Position numbers and translations under genes: made by a program
Shown: positions 11,676 through 23,389 of the stretch, piece by piece
Numbering within the stretch: the stretch's first letter is position 1
Layout: each line of letters opens with the position of its first letter
Notes under the pieces: model-generated
Told to the model about the DNA's origin: nothing
The model's input: the letters and a program-made list of their open reading frames with translations, nothing else
The model's database searches: none
Source of the DNA: Macrotis lagotis
Lineage: Eukaryota > Chordata > Mammalia > Peramelemorphia > Peramelidae
Assembly: GCF_037893015.1 (NCBI RefSeq)
Contig: NC_133663.1
Span: forward strand, 141,777,128 to 141,841,127
Length of the DNA stretch: 64,000 bases
Reading direction: 5' to 3'

Positions 11676-12463
11676 TCATAATACACAGCTAGACAAGAGT
11701 TTCACTTGAAAAGTGCCATTTTTTCTACATATAGAATATTTTGGTATCTATTCTCATTTTATTTCTCATGAAAATGCCCAATATCATATTTCAAGTTCTC
11801 ATCACCTTTCACTTTAACTATTTTAATAATCTAATTGATGTTCCTCCTTTTCAGTATCTGCTTTTGGAAATTCATCTTCCATAAAGCTGCTCAAATACTA
11901 TTTCAAGGGCATAGGACTAATTGTGCCAGAATTGTGGCATCACATCTTCACAGTTATCTTGCTGTGTATAGAAACCCCATGCAATGAACTGCTAACCCCG
12001 TCATTAATTTTGCAAAATTCTAAGTAATATATAACTAAATGCTTTTGCTATTGAGTAGAGTTCAATTGATTATCCCACCTCATTTAAAAGCAATTACCTT
12101 TGTGGGATAAAAATTTTCTTGATTATATCAATCAGAACTAAGAATAGGACTCCTCAGTGAATCAAAGACATAGCAAGTAAGTGCAATACAAGGTCTATTA
12201 TGACTTATTCTTTGCCTCAGAAAGCAGAAGTTAGTTTAAACCTTATTAGAAATTTTTAGTACTTGGGAGTTGAAAGAATGGAGCAAGAAATAAAAAAAAA
12301 ACAGGAACATAAAGTCATCTGCTGAAAGGATTAAGAGGAAGTAGTATTATAGCTGAGAAGAAAGAGTCTGAAGAGAGCCATTTCCTTAGTTCTCAATTCT
12401 TTCTTAGTCAACATTTCAAGTAAACTATTTGGGGTTATATTTCACAGATCTAGTGGCATGAGT
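11676..12463. other. Non-coding stretch
   Basis: A short AC-rich patch at about 11657-11685; no repeat family or gene recognised. Confidence 0.5.
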
Positions 12464-12477
12464 CTAACATTAACTTT

Positions 12478-12631
12478 TTTTTTTTTTTTTTAGTTTTTGC
12501 AAGGCAATGGGATTAAGTGGCTTTCCCAAGGCCACAGGGCTAGGTAATTATTAAGTGTCTGAGGCCGGATTTGAACTCAGGTACTCCTGACTCCAAGGCC
12601 AGTGCTCTATCCACTATGCCACCTAGCCGCC
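12478..12631 (-). mobile_element. WSINE1-like tRNA SINE with exact 14-bp target-site duplication
   Basis: Complete element on the minus strand: GGCGGCTAGGTGGCATAGTG head, GAGTTCAAATCC B box, AATTACCTAGCC, GGGAAAGCCACTTAATCCC, TTGCCTTGCAAAAAC and an A tail of about 17. Identical flanks CTAACATTAACTTT lie at 12464-12477 and 12632-12645. The intact duplication marks it as younger than the MIRs. Confidence 0.95.
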
Positions 12632-12645
12632 CTAACATTAACTTT

Positions 12646-13334
12646 CATTACTATTCAAAGATGAGGTGTCAATTAACCTTCTCATAGTGGATTTCAAATA
12701 AGTATTTAATGAGTTTGTATATTCTAAAAATATCGATTATTAAGTGTCCTACTTTTATCTGAGTTGTTATATTTTAGATGTTATTTCTCTCTCTAAGGAT
12801 AGTTTCCACATCTGTTATGATTCAAATTATTTAATAGGTGTTAATTATTTTTTATATGTTCTTATCATTTAGACTAAGCAAGTCTCTTGATATATACAGA
12901 CACAAGTTTGTTTCTTGTTTTCTCAGAAGGTTTTTGTCATTTGTTTTGTTTAGGAGAGGTTAAGGTATAATTTGCACATATCCTTAGTCCTTTTGTTCAA
13001 ATCGACATCTAATCTCAAGCTCAAAGAATTCATTTTTTCCCCTTATAAAGTAAGAATGTTATGGTTATTGAGTAGAAATGACATTATTGCATCATTGGGA
13101 AAGATTTCATTTGATGAATATGTTAAACATCTTTCAATAAAGTCATATAACTTGAAAATTAATTGATTTATGAATTTGTTATCATGATGCACTTAAAGGA
13201 TAGAATTGCCTTCTTGAAACTGTCATATTTTACTTCAGACTTTTTCCTTTATTATTTTGTCAGTGTCTTTTAGAGTTTTGAATTGAATCAGATTTCCAGG
13301 TAGACATCACATGCTCTAGCTTTCTCTTTTCATT

Positions 13335-13335
<1 letters not shown>
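12646..13335. other. Non-coding stretch
   Basis: No recognisable repeat or gene. A 64-codon ORF (12972-13166) is present in both copies with two amino-acid differences and no recognisable similarity. Confidence 0.5.

Positions 13336-13395
<60 letters not shown>
13336..13395. repeat. (TA)n microsatellite, about 30 units
   Basis: Pure AT/TA run. The corresponding site in copy B (53583-53598) has only a short interrupted run, the largest length difference between the two copies. Confidence 0.98.
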
Positions 13396-13397
<2 letters not shown>

Positions 13398-14084
13398 GAA
13401 TATATATTTTAGAATATGTTAAAGGACATATACATATTCATGCAAATCTGTGTGTGTTCCACAATCCAATGTTTGTAGAACTGAAGGAAAGACTATGATG
13501 CTAATCTGTAAAATCAATGGAAATAGAATATTTCAGGATGAGTTGTTCAATTATTGCTCAATCTGCTGAGTCAAAAAGGCTAAGGCAATGAATAACGTGA
13601 GTTCTCCCCTAAGTCTCTCCAAATACTTTTTTGGAAGAGTGGTTCCCCCCAAAATAAGGAGGGGTTTTCACTGAATTTTGACCATAAAAATAATAATTAT
13701 ATTAAATATATGTCAATCCTCAGAGTTTGTCTGAAACTTTAAGAAGGAGTAAAACAGAATTAGGCTAACATAAATATTTTATTAATATTTCTCAAAATTA
13801 TCAGATTATACAGATGGGGGAGCTGTGTGGATATCTCACTAGAGGATCAAACCTCAGTAAAGGATTTTTTTATTCTTTCCACTAATAGAAGGTTAGATTT
13901 GAAAAAACTACATCTAGTTTGTCCATTAAAGGAAGGGAACAGTTTCCAATTGAGAATGGGGGCTGAATATCAGATTCATATTCTAGCAGTATGCATAAAC
14001 TAGGAGATATGTTCAAAGAGTACATTCCAGGAGGGATGTCTCCTTCCAAAAGGATGGTTCCTCCCAATCAAGGTTCTTTTCTTA
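13396..14084. other. Non-coding stretch
   Basis: No recognisable gene or repeat; a 3-bp indel near 13743 separates the two copies. Confidence 0.5.
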
Positions 14085-14977
14085 ATTGATATTTTATATT
14101 TCCATATACATGTTATAAAAGTTTTTCAACATTCATCCATATGCATGTGTATATTTTTAAGTTACAAGATTTTCTTTCATCCTCCCTTCTTTTAGCTATG
14201 AACAATCAGGTTAATAATGTACATACACACTTCTGTTAAAATGTTTACAGATTACTCATTTTTGGTATGAGGAATTGAGATTAATGAAAAGATTTACATA
14301 CAAGAATTTTTTTAAAAGCAAATGTAGTGTTCATCAGATTCTGAAGGGCTTTTTATTTTGTTTTGTTTTGTTTTGTTTTGTTTTTCTTCCTCTGGATGAG
14401 GATAGCATTGTCCATAGCTGGTCTAATAGGGTTGTCCTAGCTCTCTGAACTGCTGAGAGGAACTGCATACATCAAAGTTGACCATCCCACAATGCTGTTA
14501 ATGTGTACATTGTTCTCTTGGTTCTGCTCCCTTCACTAAGCATTAGATCTTGTAATGCTTCTCTAGAATCTGTTTATGTTTATTTATAGAACAGCATTCC
14601 AAAATATTCATATATGATAACTTCTTTAACCAGTCCCCAGTTGATGGACATGCCCTCCATTTCTAATTCTTTTCTACTACAAAAATAACTGCTATAGAAA
14701 TTATGGAACATGTGGGATTATTTTTTATAAAGGCCCAGAATTGGAATTCCTGGGTCAAAGTATATGAACAGTTTCATTGTTCTTTTGGTGTAGTTCTATA
14801 TTGTTGTCCCAAGTGATTGGATCTATTCACAGCTCCACTAGCACTCCTCCCACAACCTCCAAAATTGATCATTTTTTCTTTTTGTCCTTTTAGTCAATTT
14901 GATAGGTGTAAGGTGATACCTCATAGTTATTTTAATTAGCATTTTTCTCATCATAAATGATTTGGAACATTATTCAC

Positions 14978-15026
<49 letters not shown>

Positions 15027-15120
15027 TTAATTTCTTCATTTGAAAACTATCTATTCATATCCTTTGACCATTTATAAATTGGGAAATGACCAGTTCAGAA
15101 TTATATTGCCTTATCTATTA
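14085..15120 (-). mobile_element. LINE-1 3' region
   Basis: Read on the minus strand from 15120: the block AAATGGTCAAAGGATATGAA, then GAGGTATCACCTTACACC, GGAATTCCAATTCTGGGCC, ATGTCCATCAACTGGGGAC, AGGGAGCAGAACCAAGAGAA, CCCTTCAGAATCTGATGAAC and the terminal ATGGATGAATGTTGAAAAAC. This is the order of a mammalian L1 ORF2-end/3'UTR. No ORF2 catalytic sequence remains. Similar pieces of the same subfamily lie at 28220-28870 and 31780-32220. A (TTTTG)n run sits at about 14355-14384. Confidence 0.8.
14984..15024. repeat. (AT)n microsatellite
   Basis: About 20 AT units inside the L1 3' region; about 15 units at the matching site 55183-55213. Confidence 0.97.
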
Positions 15121-15224
15121 TATATCAGCACTTTCACAAATGTGAATTTTCTGTTTTGGATGTTGGCACACCCAGTGACTTTGATATTAGTTATTAGAGG
15201 TCAAAAATTTAAATAATTATTCTA

Positions 15225-16905
15225 AAAAAAATTCTAGGACAACAGAATCCATAAAATCTACCCATGACTACTTAAAAGATCAGCAAGAAATATCTGTTAC
15301 ACCAAGGCAAGACTACAGTGCATTCCAGAGCAATCCACTCCAAAACAAATCTGGCCCCAATAAACTAGGACTGGACCTTGGGGTGACTGAGTCTGAGGCA
15401 GCACGGGCTGTTTTCAGGTCTCTCAACCCACAGATGGTAAGTAGATCAGGTGATGGGTCAGAAAGGAATCTCTCTGCTTGCAACAGGATTGTATTGTGTA
15501 AATTTAGAAATGGATTGCAGTCTTGGATATTAGTGCCATTGGGAGGAGGATCACCAATCCGGCAGAGCTTGTAGTTGTAGGAGCAGGAATTCTGACCATA
15601 GTTTCCAGGGTGAAAAGAATGCTTGTGGCCACTCACAAATTATTTACAGTTGGTCATCTCTCCCTAGATCATACCCTTTGAAAAAGTCAAAAGTTTACAG
15701 GTTCCCAGAATTACCTTTGGAAAAAAAAACTGCAAAAAAACCCCTGAAGCTTGGGACAGTACATCCTTCATTTAAGAAACAGAGTTCCACTTTAGCATAG
15801 AGTTATAAGTCAAGAAAAAGACTGGAATATGATAATAGAAAAAATTTCTATTCATAGAAATATTACTAACAAGACACAGGAGCAAAAGATAGAGAAATTC
15901 CCTTTTAAGTAATTGTGTCAACATGAAATAATTGGGAGTCTACCCTTCAGACTCAGAAACTATAACAAAGTAAGTATAAAACACTTCTCAAACAAATAAA
16001 ATCTGATCCAAATAACTGGGCAAACATCTATTGCTCATGAGTAGTCAGAGCTAACATAATAAAAATGACAGTTCTACTTAAATTAAAAAACTTATTCAGT
16101 GCCATACCAAAATTCAAAAAAAAAGTTACTTTACTGAGCTGGAAAAAAATAGTAACAAAATTCATATGGAGGATGAAAAGGTCAAGAATATCAAGGGAAT
16201 TAATGAAAATAAGATGTAAAGGAAGGTGGCTTATGCATACCAAGTTGTGAACTGATCAAATATTTCAGGAAAGCAATTTGGAATTATGATAAAAGTGCAA
16301 TAAGACTATGCATGCCCTATGATTCAGTAATACTAGGTCTATATCCCAAAGGAATCAAGAAAAAGGGTGAAAAAATGCTTATGTACAAAAATATTTATAG
16401 CAGCTCTTTTTGTAGTGACAAAGAATTGGAAATAGAGATCAACACTTCATAAAAATTATTTCTTATGTATCTCTTTTCCTTAACTCTAATTCCTCCTACC
16501 AAAATGACTAATATATAAACTTGTTTATCCAAAATATGTATGTATAATGCTTATCTGACTCTTCACTGCTGAGGGAGGGTGCGAAGGGAGGGTGTGAAGG
16601 GAGGGTAGGAGGAAATTTTGTAACAAAAAATCTACATGTGCATATGGATGAAAATCAATCAATTCATTAATTTAAAAAAAAAAGAATTGGAAATTAAAGG
16701 GATGCCCATCAACTGAAGAATGGCTGAACAAATTGTGGTACACTTGTGATGGAATAATATTGTTCTATAAGAAATTATGAGGGATGGAAATTTAGAATAG
16801 CATAGAAAGACTTGCATGAATGCTGGCTGCTGAATGAAATGAGTAGAACCAGAAGAACATTATACACACTAATAGCAAAAATGGGGTGATGATCAGTTTT
16901 TAGGG
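15225..16905 (+). mobile_element. Rearranged LINE-1: 5'UTR joined to ORF2 C-terminus and 3'UTR
   Basis: Positions 15225-15885 match marsupial L1 5'UTR sequence (GGATCACCAATCCGGCAGAG, TCCCTAGATCATACCCTTTG, CCTGAAGCTTGGGACAGTAC). From about 15885 the reading changes to the ORF2 C-terminal region: YLGV-like TTGGGAGTCTACC, then in 16065-16250 LFSAIP, TKFIW and KRSRISRELMK. After about 16250 it jumps to the 3'UTR (AGCAATTTGGAATTATGATA, CTATATCCCAAAGGAATCAA, CCCATCAACTGAAGAATGG). ORF1, endonuclease and reverse-transcriptase core are absent, so two internal deletions are needed. Interrupted by a nested L1 piece at 16434-16680. An antisense 107-codon ORF spans 15636-15313. Confidence 0.75.
16434..16680 (+). 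mobile_element. LINE-1 3' end inserted into LINE-1, with 14-bp target-site duplication
   Basis: The host L1 is split at AAAGAATTGGAAAT, which occurs at 16420-16433 and again at 16681-16694. Between them lies a 247-bp L1 3' end: CCAAAATGACTAATATATAA, three GGGAGGG blocks at 16573-16605, AAATTTTGTAACAAAAAATC, CATATGGATGAAAATCAATC, and an A-rich tail. It is a 5'-truncated insertion of the subfamily seen at 14085-15120. Confidence 0.85.
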
Positions 16906-17347
16906 ACTTAAATCCCCTTTGAAGGACTTGATCATTCAATAAGGATTATTTCTTTATATCTTACATAGAAAATTATATTTATAACTCCTAAGACCCTTCT
17001 CATCATTAAGACAGAAACAGTATACAAAGACAGAAAGCAGAGGTATGAATTCAATATAATGGAATGATTATCTAATCACAATCACATAAAATTAAAGAAT
17101 TAGAAAGAAGAATGCACTGGGAGAAGGGGAAAAGGAAAGAAAGAATGGGATAAATTACATTAAAATATAAAAGATGTCTGAAATAGATTTTGTAGTATGG
17201 TCAAAATGGGTGAAGTGCAGAGAGGAGCACATGAAACTTACTCTAACTGGGAATTGGCTCAGAGAAAAAAATATACACACACATTTGGATGTAGAAATCT
17301 ATCTTACCATACAGAAGCAAAATGATTTTGAGAATGGACAGGGTAAA

Positions 17348-17410
<63 letters not shown>

Positions 17411-17480
17411 CAGAATGGATGGAAATACATAATGATAATCATCACTAAGAAAATTATTTCATAGTGTTTTTCTGATTGAT
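16906..17480 (+). mobile_element. LINE-1 inter-ORF region and start of ORF2
   Basis: ATAACTCCTAAGACCCTTCT, CAATATAATGGAATGATTAT, GGGAATTGGCTCAGAGAAA and ATCTATCTTACCATACAG resemble the L1 segment between ORF1 and ORF2 as I recall it. After the GA run, GGATGGAAATACATAATGAT resembles the start of ORF2. It follows a 3'UTR-type block on the same strand, so it is either a second element or a scrambled part of one. Confidence 0.55.
17349..17405. repeat. (GA)n microsatellite
   Basis: About 28 GA units, against about 21 at 57537-57578. It probably grew from the GAGAGA run native to the L1 inter-ORF segment. Confidence 0.97.
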
Positions 17481-18400
17481 CTCATTTCTGAAACATAGAA
17501 AATGGAGTCAAATTTATAGAAATAGAATTCATTTGTAAATTGATAATGGTCAAGTAATATTAACAGGCAGTTTTCAGATAAATATGAAAAAATGTTCCAA
17601 ATTTTTATTCATGAGAGAACACCACTACTAGTTCTATATTCCAATGAGATAAAAACAAAAAGGAAAAGGAATTATATGTACAAAAATATTTACTCTTTTG
17701 GTGGTGATAGAGAATTGGAAATTGAAGTGATGTCCATGACTGGATTGGAATATATTGTGCTTTAAGATATAATAAGGGGTGGCTAGGTGGCTCAGTGGAT
17801 AAAGCATCGGCCCTGGAGTCGGGAGTACCTGTGTTCAAATCCAGTCTCAGACACTTAATTATCGAGACGTGTGGCCTTGGGTAAGCCACTTAACCCCATT
17901 TGCCCTTGCAAAGAAAAAAAAAAGAAATAATGAGCAGAAAACCTGGAAAGACTTGCCTGAACTGATACAAAGTGATATTAGGAAAATCATGAGAACATTG
18001 TACCCACTAAGAGTAATATTATTTTATGATCTACTACAAATAGCATCTATTCTCAGCACAACAATGGTCCAAGACAATTCTGTAGGACTTATTATAAAAA
18101 GTGCTGTCCATTACTAGAGAAAGAATTAATAGAACCTGACTACAGAACAAAGATCCTTTGTTTTTCTTCTTTTTGTTGCTGTTTTCTCCATGTTTTCTTT
18201 TACAAAATGACTTACATTGAAGTGTGTTTGGCATGAGTGCACATGTATAAACTGTCAACCTGCTATCTGAAGGAGAAGAAGAATGGAGGGAGGTAGAAAA
18301 TTTGAAATTCAAAAATTTGAAAAACAAGAACGTTAAATTTGTTTTTAATTCTCTTTGGGAAAGTAAAATATTAAATGAGAAAAAAGCAAAAAAATTATGA
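17481..18400 (+). mobile_element. LINE-1 3' region, split by a SINE
   Basis: GGAGTCAAATTTATAGAAAT, AATTGATAATGGTCAAGTAA, then TTTGGTGGTGATAGAGAATT and GAAGTGATGTCCATGACTGG run up to a SINE at 17776. The L1 resumes with GAAATAATGAGCAGAAAACC, TGGAAAGACTTGCCTGAAC, CAATGGTCCAAGACAATTCT, TTTTACAAAATGACTTACAT and a GGAGGGAGG patch near 18284. Strong match to the marsupial L1 3'UTR order. Confidence 0.8.
17776..17920 (+). mobile_element. WSINE1-like tRNA SINE nested in LINE-1
   Basis: GGGGTGGCTAGGTGGCTCAG head, GTGTTCAAATCCAG B box, GGCCTTGGGTAAGCCACTTA, TTGCCCTTGCAAAG and an A tail. Flanks AAGATATAATAA and AAGAAATAATGA resemble a target-site duplication. It interrupts L1 3'UTR sequence, so it inserted after that L1. 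Confidence 0.92.
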
Positions 18401-18905
18401 ATCGATGAATTTTTCTTTAAACCCCTATAAAATTTTGTGTTCCTTTATTCTCTTAATCAATATATTGTAACAACTATTTATAAATTTTCTTATTAGTCAA
18501 ATAAATTGTAATTGACTTGTACAAAGTATGTAAACATGGGATTGATATCTATTTTGATGTGTTATCAGTGAGTTCATTTTTATATTAATTATATGAATGA
18601 ATTTTTTTAAGAAAAGTAAGACTAAGTAAGACTAACTTAAGCAATCTAGTACTGTTTTGTTAGCAATTCATGCTCCACTATGAAGTGTTCTAGCCAATAA
18701 TGCTAAATTTTATCTAGCCCTGTTCATTCCAGTTTACAGAGACACGAGTTTTATTTAACTCTCTTAACACAAGTATTCTGTCATTAATTATTGTAATATT
18801 GTTCATCTCCTCTTGTTGAATCAAACCTGAATTTCCATATTATTATGAACTCCCCACAACTATATAGATGACCAAAATTTTTTGTAATTTTTCTCCTTTG
18901 TTCTC

Positions 18906-18967
<62 letters not shown>

Positions 18968-20317
18968 CCTTTCTTCTCAGTCTACTCTCTTCATTCTTTT
19001 CCTTCTTTATGTTCTCCTTCTAATCTCTCATCTCCATCTTTGTCTATCTCTATTCCTGACATTTACTCTTCTGAAGTCTTTTGTTAATTGTTTTAATTGA
19101 TAAATGCTAAATGTAGATTCAACATATGAGGTAATGATATTTCTGAAATGATCTGGTGTATCTTGGCATCTTGTGTTGCTAGAACATAAATGAACATCCC
19201 CTCCTTGATTGTCTTCTATGTTAAGTTGATCAACATCCTGGTCCAAATAAAGACACTTTTTCCACCCAATCTATTTCTTTAACTTTTTTGAAGTAAAATC
19301 TCAGAAACCCAGGGATTATCCCAATCTTTGAGACTTTGGGAACTTTACTGAGGTGTTTGTTCTATTACCAGACCTTCACAGCTTCATAAGATACTCACTT
19401 AATAAAATTACACGATTAACACTGCTGATTCTATAACTGATATTCCTTGTCCTGGAGGAGATCTGATCCAGGATATTCAATCACACCAGCAAAGCTGGTG
19501 TTTCAAAAGCAAGTCAGTCCTACAAGAGGAGATGGGAGGTGTGCAGCTAACTAAATTGTGTCAATTAAAGAGTAGAAAAATGAGAAAATGAGTAGGACAA
19601 ATCTCTGAGCAGCATAGTGATAGTGGAGGAGTGCCATGAAGAGGAAGATCCTTTCTTTATATTAATACCCTGAAACAAGACACCAATCATCTTATCATTT
19701 TTATAGTTCTGATTCTTTGGTCTCCTAATTACCAGCATGCTGTCTCTGTCACATTAGCGTGTTTGACTTATCTTTTTTCATATATTTTGTCTCCCCGGTA
19801 TAATAAATATTTGCATAGGGCAATATTTGTATTGATTTGGTGTCTTCATGTCCCTAGAACAGACCACAATATCCTTTAAACATTGTTTTAACTGGAACTT
19901 TACTTTTATTTTATTTTTACTGTTTTTCCCTGTAAGGAGCTTCTAATAATAAACTTGGTCTACAAATTCAAACCACAACCTTATCCACATCTTAGAAATT
20001 TATTTGAAACACATACATAAAGGTAAGTTTATTAGGATTAAAAACCTAGAGAATCAGATGTTAATTGAACCCAGGTCCAAAAGTAGCTTTTTCTCAATTA
20101 TACCAGTTTCTTTCTATCCTTGGATAGTCTGTGTTCTATTATAAAAGTTCACTCAATACAAATAACTCAATTAAATTCATTTAAAAAAGGAAGTTACATT
20201 TTTTTATTCTAAGTATACATATCATAATCCCAAAGATTCTGCTTTAATAATAATCAGGTGTGAGAAAGAAAATCATTAAAAATATGATCTATGAACTTTG
20301 ATGCATGAAACTTGTCT
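18401..20317. other. Non-coding stretch
   Basis: No repeat family or gene recognised apart from the CT microsatellite. A 10-bp direct repeat AAGTAAGACT occurs twice at 18614-18634. A 72-codon minus-strand ORF (19246-19028) is identical in both copies but resembles nothing I recognise. Confidence 0.5.
18910..18964. repeat. (CT)n microsatellite
   Basis: About 27 CT units; the matching site 59074-59100 has about half that length. Confidence 0.97.
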
Positions 20318-20391
20318 ATTATATAATGCTTATGTTCTTCATATAATACTATTTATTATATAATGCTCAAGTTCTTCATATATTGCTATTT
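20318..20391. repeat. Two-unit tandem repeat, 37-bp period
   Basis: Units starting ATTATATAATGCT begin at 20318 and 20355 and agree through TTCTTCATATA and CTATTT, with a handful of substitutions. Present in the same form at 60451-60524. Confidence 0.8.
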
Positions 20392-22934
20392 TTTCTTTCT
20401 GTTCAGTTGTTTATTCTATTATTAGCTGGATATTTTCTTATTTTTTTCCAAGGTTTTCTTTTTGTAATGTAATCTGACTCCTAAATAATCATACGATATG
20501 AAACTACTCTTTTAGATAAATAAAATACATAAGAATAGGATTCTTTTCTTTATTCATTTGCTTGTTTGCTAAATTTTTAGACTATAATTCCATTCCAACC
20601 AACTAAATTTGAGAAGCTGCAAAGTTTTAAGGAAAACTGTCAAATTACTTTCATAGATATGTTCTCCCTACTATGTAAAGATTTATAATTTAAGAAAAAA
20701 AGATATAAAATGTATAAGCCTCAGAAAATAAAAACATAAAGGAAATAAAAAGGCAAAGAGAGTTCCCAAATCTCTTAAATAAAACCTGCACCTTATGACC
20801 TCTAGGATATTGTGTGTCATAGGTAAGATTGACTTCAAGGTGAGAATTCTTCTCCAAAGTCAAGCAAGTCTAGCAAATTTATTTTTCTCCTTCCCTCTTG
20901 TGGGTTTCAGGAAGAAAAGTCTGGGGCTGAAGGATTAGCCCCAGAAGATTCACTTATTTGATGAGTGTCATGCTTGCTCTGCTTGTTCTCAGGATCATTG
21001 ATCAAGATGATTGCCTTCCTCTCCCCAGGTCTGTGCCAGGAATCCAGAGAGAAAGGATCATTCACTTCAATTGTGAGTCCATAGGACAGGGTATGTCTTT
21101 GAATGCACTGCCAACCAATCAGCACACTATGTTCTTTGATTATAGTAATAACAATAAGAATAATAATAACAACAACAACAACAACAACAAACCAAATAGT
21201 TCATTTGCAAGGAGGAAATTCCACTGCATCCTGATTCCAGGACAATGCTACTGGACTTTCAAACACTCAGTGATTTTTATTAGTTAGATAACAGTCTCTA
21301 GACTATTAGAGGTGACAGATAAAATACTGAAAGATTTAAAACAATGATGAATCAAGTAAGGCAGGACTGACTGAAGGAGCAAATAATATTCTGACTGAAG
21401 ATAGTTAAAGAAAGGATATTTCTCCTCTAATAAACTTTGATACAATTGTTTCACTAACTATATGCCCTCCCCCTAACTCTCCTTAAAATGGAAGAAACAT
21501 GATTTATATAGAATAGAAATTTAAAAAGACTGATCTGGAGTTGTAGTTTTGTATTTTCAGATATATGTGTATATATGCACACACAATGAACAAATATGCA
21601 CACAAATATACACATATAAATTCATGTATAAGTATGTGCATATATTTTCAAATTATTCTAATATTTTCATCAGATATTCATAAAAAGTATACATTGGTAT
21701 TAATTAGCCTATTTGATAAAAAAAATCTTTGTAGTTTGAAAGGTTTTAATACTCTGGACAATGGAGAAATCATTCTTAGTTTTTGGATGGCATAATATTG
21801 TCTAAGGAATTATATATTAAGTTATTCTTCAGCAGCTTTATGTATTGTTCACAGCACAGCAAGACATGAATCCTTTTAATTTTTTTTGAAAATGACAATT
21901 AAAAATGTACATTTAATAGGCTAATTAATGGACTCAGCAAAAGTTTAAATTAATATTATATATTAGCAAGAATAATAGCACAATTTCTGTTTTTAATTAT
22001 TCCATTGAAATTTTTAAAGTACAGTTAAATGTTTTAAAGTATAAAATTATAATTATTACATACAACTATGACTTAACTATCCTTTCTGTGCAAACAATAA
22101 ATCTGACCTTTGAATAGCAATGTCAAAATTAGGTACATTAATATTTAATTTTTGATTATAAAGATCCAGTTAGAACCAAAGCTAGTTTTATGCTGCATGT
22201 CAACTGAAAAGATTTCCTATATAAATTTACTAAAAAAAATATTCCTGGAAAATTTTAGCCATATGTAAGAGAGTGCATGATTTTTTCATTCTTTTAACAG
22301 CAATTTGTACAAGAAAATATTGCTATTTCAAATTATTGTTTTTAATTTACTAAAGTAAGTAGTGATTGTATTGGAACATGCTTTTTAAAAATTTAATCTA
22401 TTATAAATATTTGTAAAAAATTATTTTTTTCACTTTTTTGGAAGTATATTCTCTTTGTTATACAGTCTGAGCAAAAACTCTGGAGGGATTTATGCAGATC
22501 CATTAGTACTGTCAATCACTTACTCATCACATTATTTCAATGCCCATCTCCTACATTAACTTCAAGAGATGAATGATTTCATCAATGTAAATGCTATGCC
22601 CAACCAATATTTCATAACCTCACTAATGCTTTAAACATAATGTTAAAATAACAAGATATTGCAACCTAAAATATTCAACATCACTTAACATTCATGTCAA
22701 TTGTTAATAACACCACCCAAATATAATTAATTCTAATTCAGGTGGCATTTAGAGAGCCTGTCTCCTTCACCAAAAGTTGTCAGATCTTAATGGAATCTAC
22801 TAGCATATGTGATCTTCTGGCATAATATCCAGGTTTAGGTACCAGTCCATCATGAAGCAGTAGAGTAGAATTTTAGGGAACAGTATGATCATCCTTATTA
22901 ATAGGATAATAGTGTCATAGATTTAAAGCTAAAT
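20392..22934. other. 2.5 kb of non-coding DNA
   Basis: A 9-bp-stem hairpin, TCTGGGGCT at 20920-20928 paired with AGCCCCAGA at 20937-20945, and an (AAC)n run at 21161-21190 (18 bp at 61300 in copy B) stand out. The rest is AT-rich with no recognised repeat or gene. Confidence 0.5.
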
Positions 22935-23090
22935 CCTCATACAACTCCATCAATTTGTACATAAAGAAACTGAGGCCTGGGGAGGTTGTGCTAAATTATG
23001 TAGTTAGTAAATTTCTCAGATTCAATTTGAAATTGAATTGTCTGGCTCCAGCTGCCATATTTTCTATATTGCATTACAATGACATTCAAA
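22935..23090 (-). mobile_element. MIR relic
   Basis: Antisense MIR order on the plus strand: AAAGAAACTGAGGCCTGGGG, a diverged GTGCTAAATTATGTAGTTAG, and GTCTGGCTCCAG. The CTGAGGCC..GGTCTGGCTCCAG layout is diagnostic. Confidence 0.8.
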
Positions 23091-23174
23091 TTCAGTAATA
23101 CAAATGCAGCGTAAAAATATGACTGATGGTGGTATGGCCATGCCACTTTATTATGAGAATAACTTTGTATTGTT

Positions 23175-23275
23175 TGAGAGGCATTATGGCATGATAAATA
23201 GAAGGATAGTCTTATAGTTGGGAAGGTATAGATTTAAGTCTAGTCTCTGATATTTTTAATAATATTTGTATTTAT
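23175..23275 (+). mobile_element. Degenerate tRNA-SINE or MIR fragment
   Basis: GGCATTATGGCATGATAAAT, then ATAGATTTAAGTCTAGTCTC, which recall the SINE head and B-box region. Short and decayed. Confidence 0.45.
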
Positions 23276-23389
23276 AATCATTGTAAGTTGTTAATCATTC
23301 AGTGTCAACCAGGTAACTATCTAAGTTGGGAAGTTACAGGAGAGTAATGGAGAAATGGTCCATACTAGAAGTTCCATACTCTGATAAAG

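Noticed and set aside
17174..17464. 96-codon ORF with an Arg-Glu repeat
   Set aside because: Translation of the (GA)n microsatellite within L1 sequence; the length changes between copies.
17776..17860. tRNA-like A and B boxes, possible tRNA genes in SINEs
   Set aside because: No tRNA cloverleaf with an acceptor stem; the boxes belong to tRNA-derived SINEs with long unrelated 3' bodies.
20920..20945. 9-bp-stem hairpin as a regulatory element
   Set aside because: Short GC-rich stem of a kind expected by chance in a window of this size; no gene nearby.
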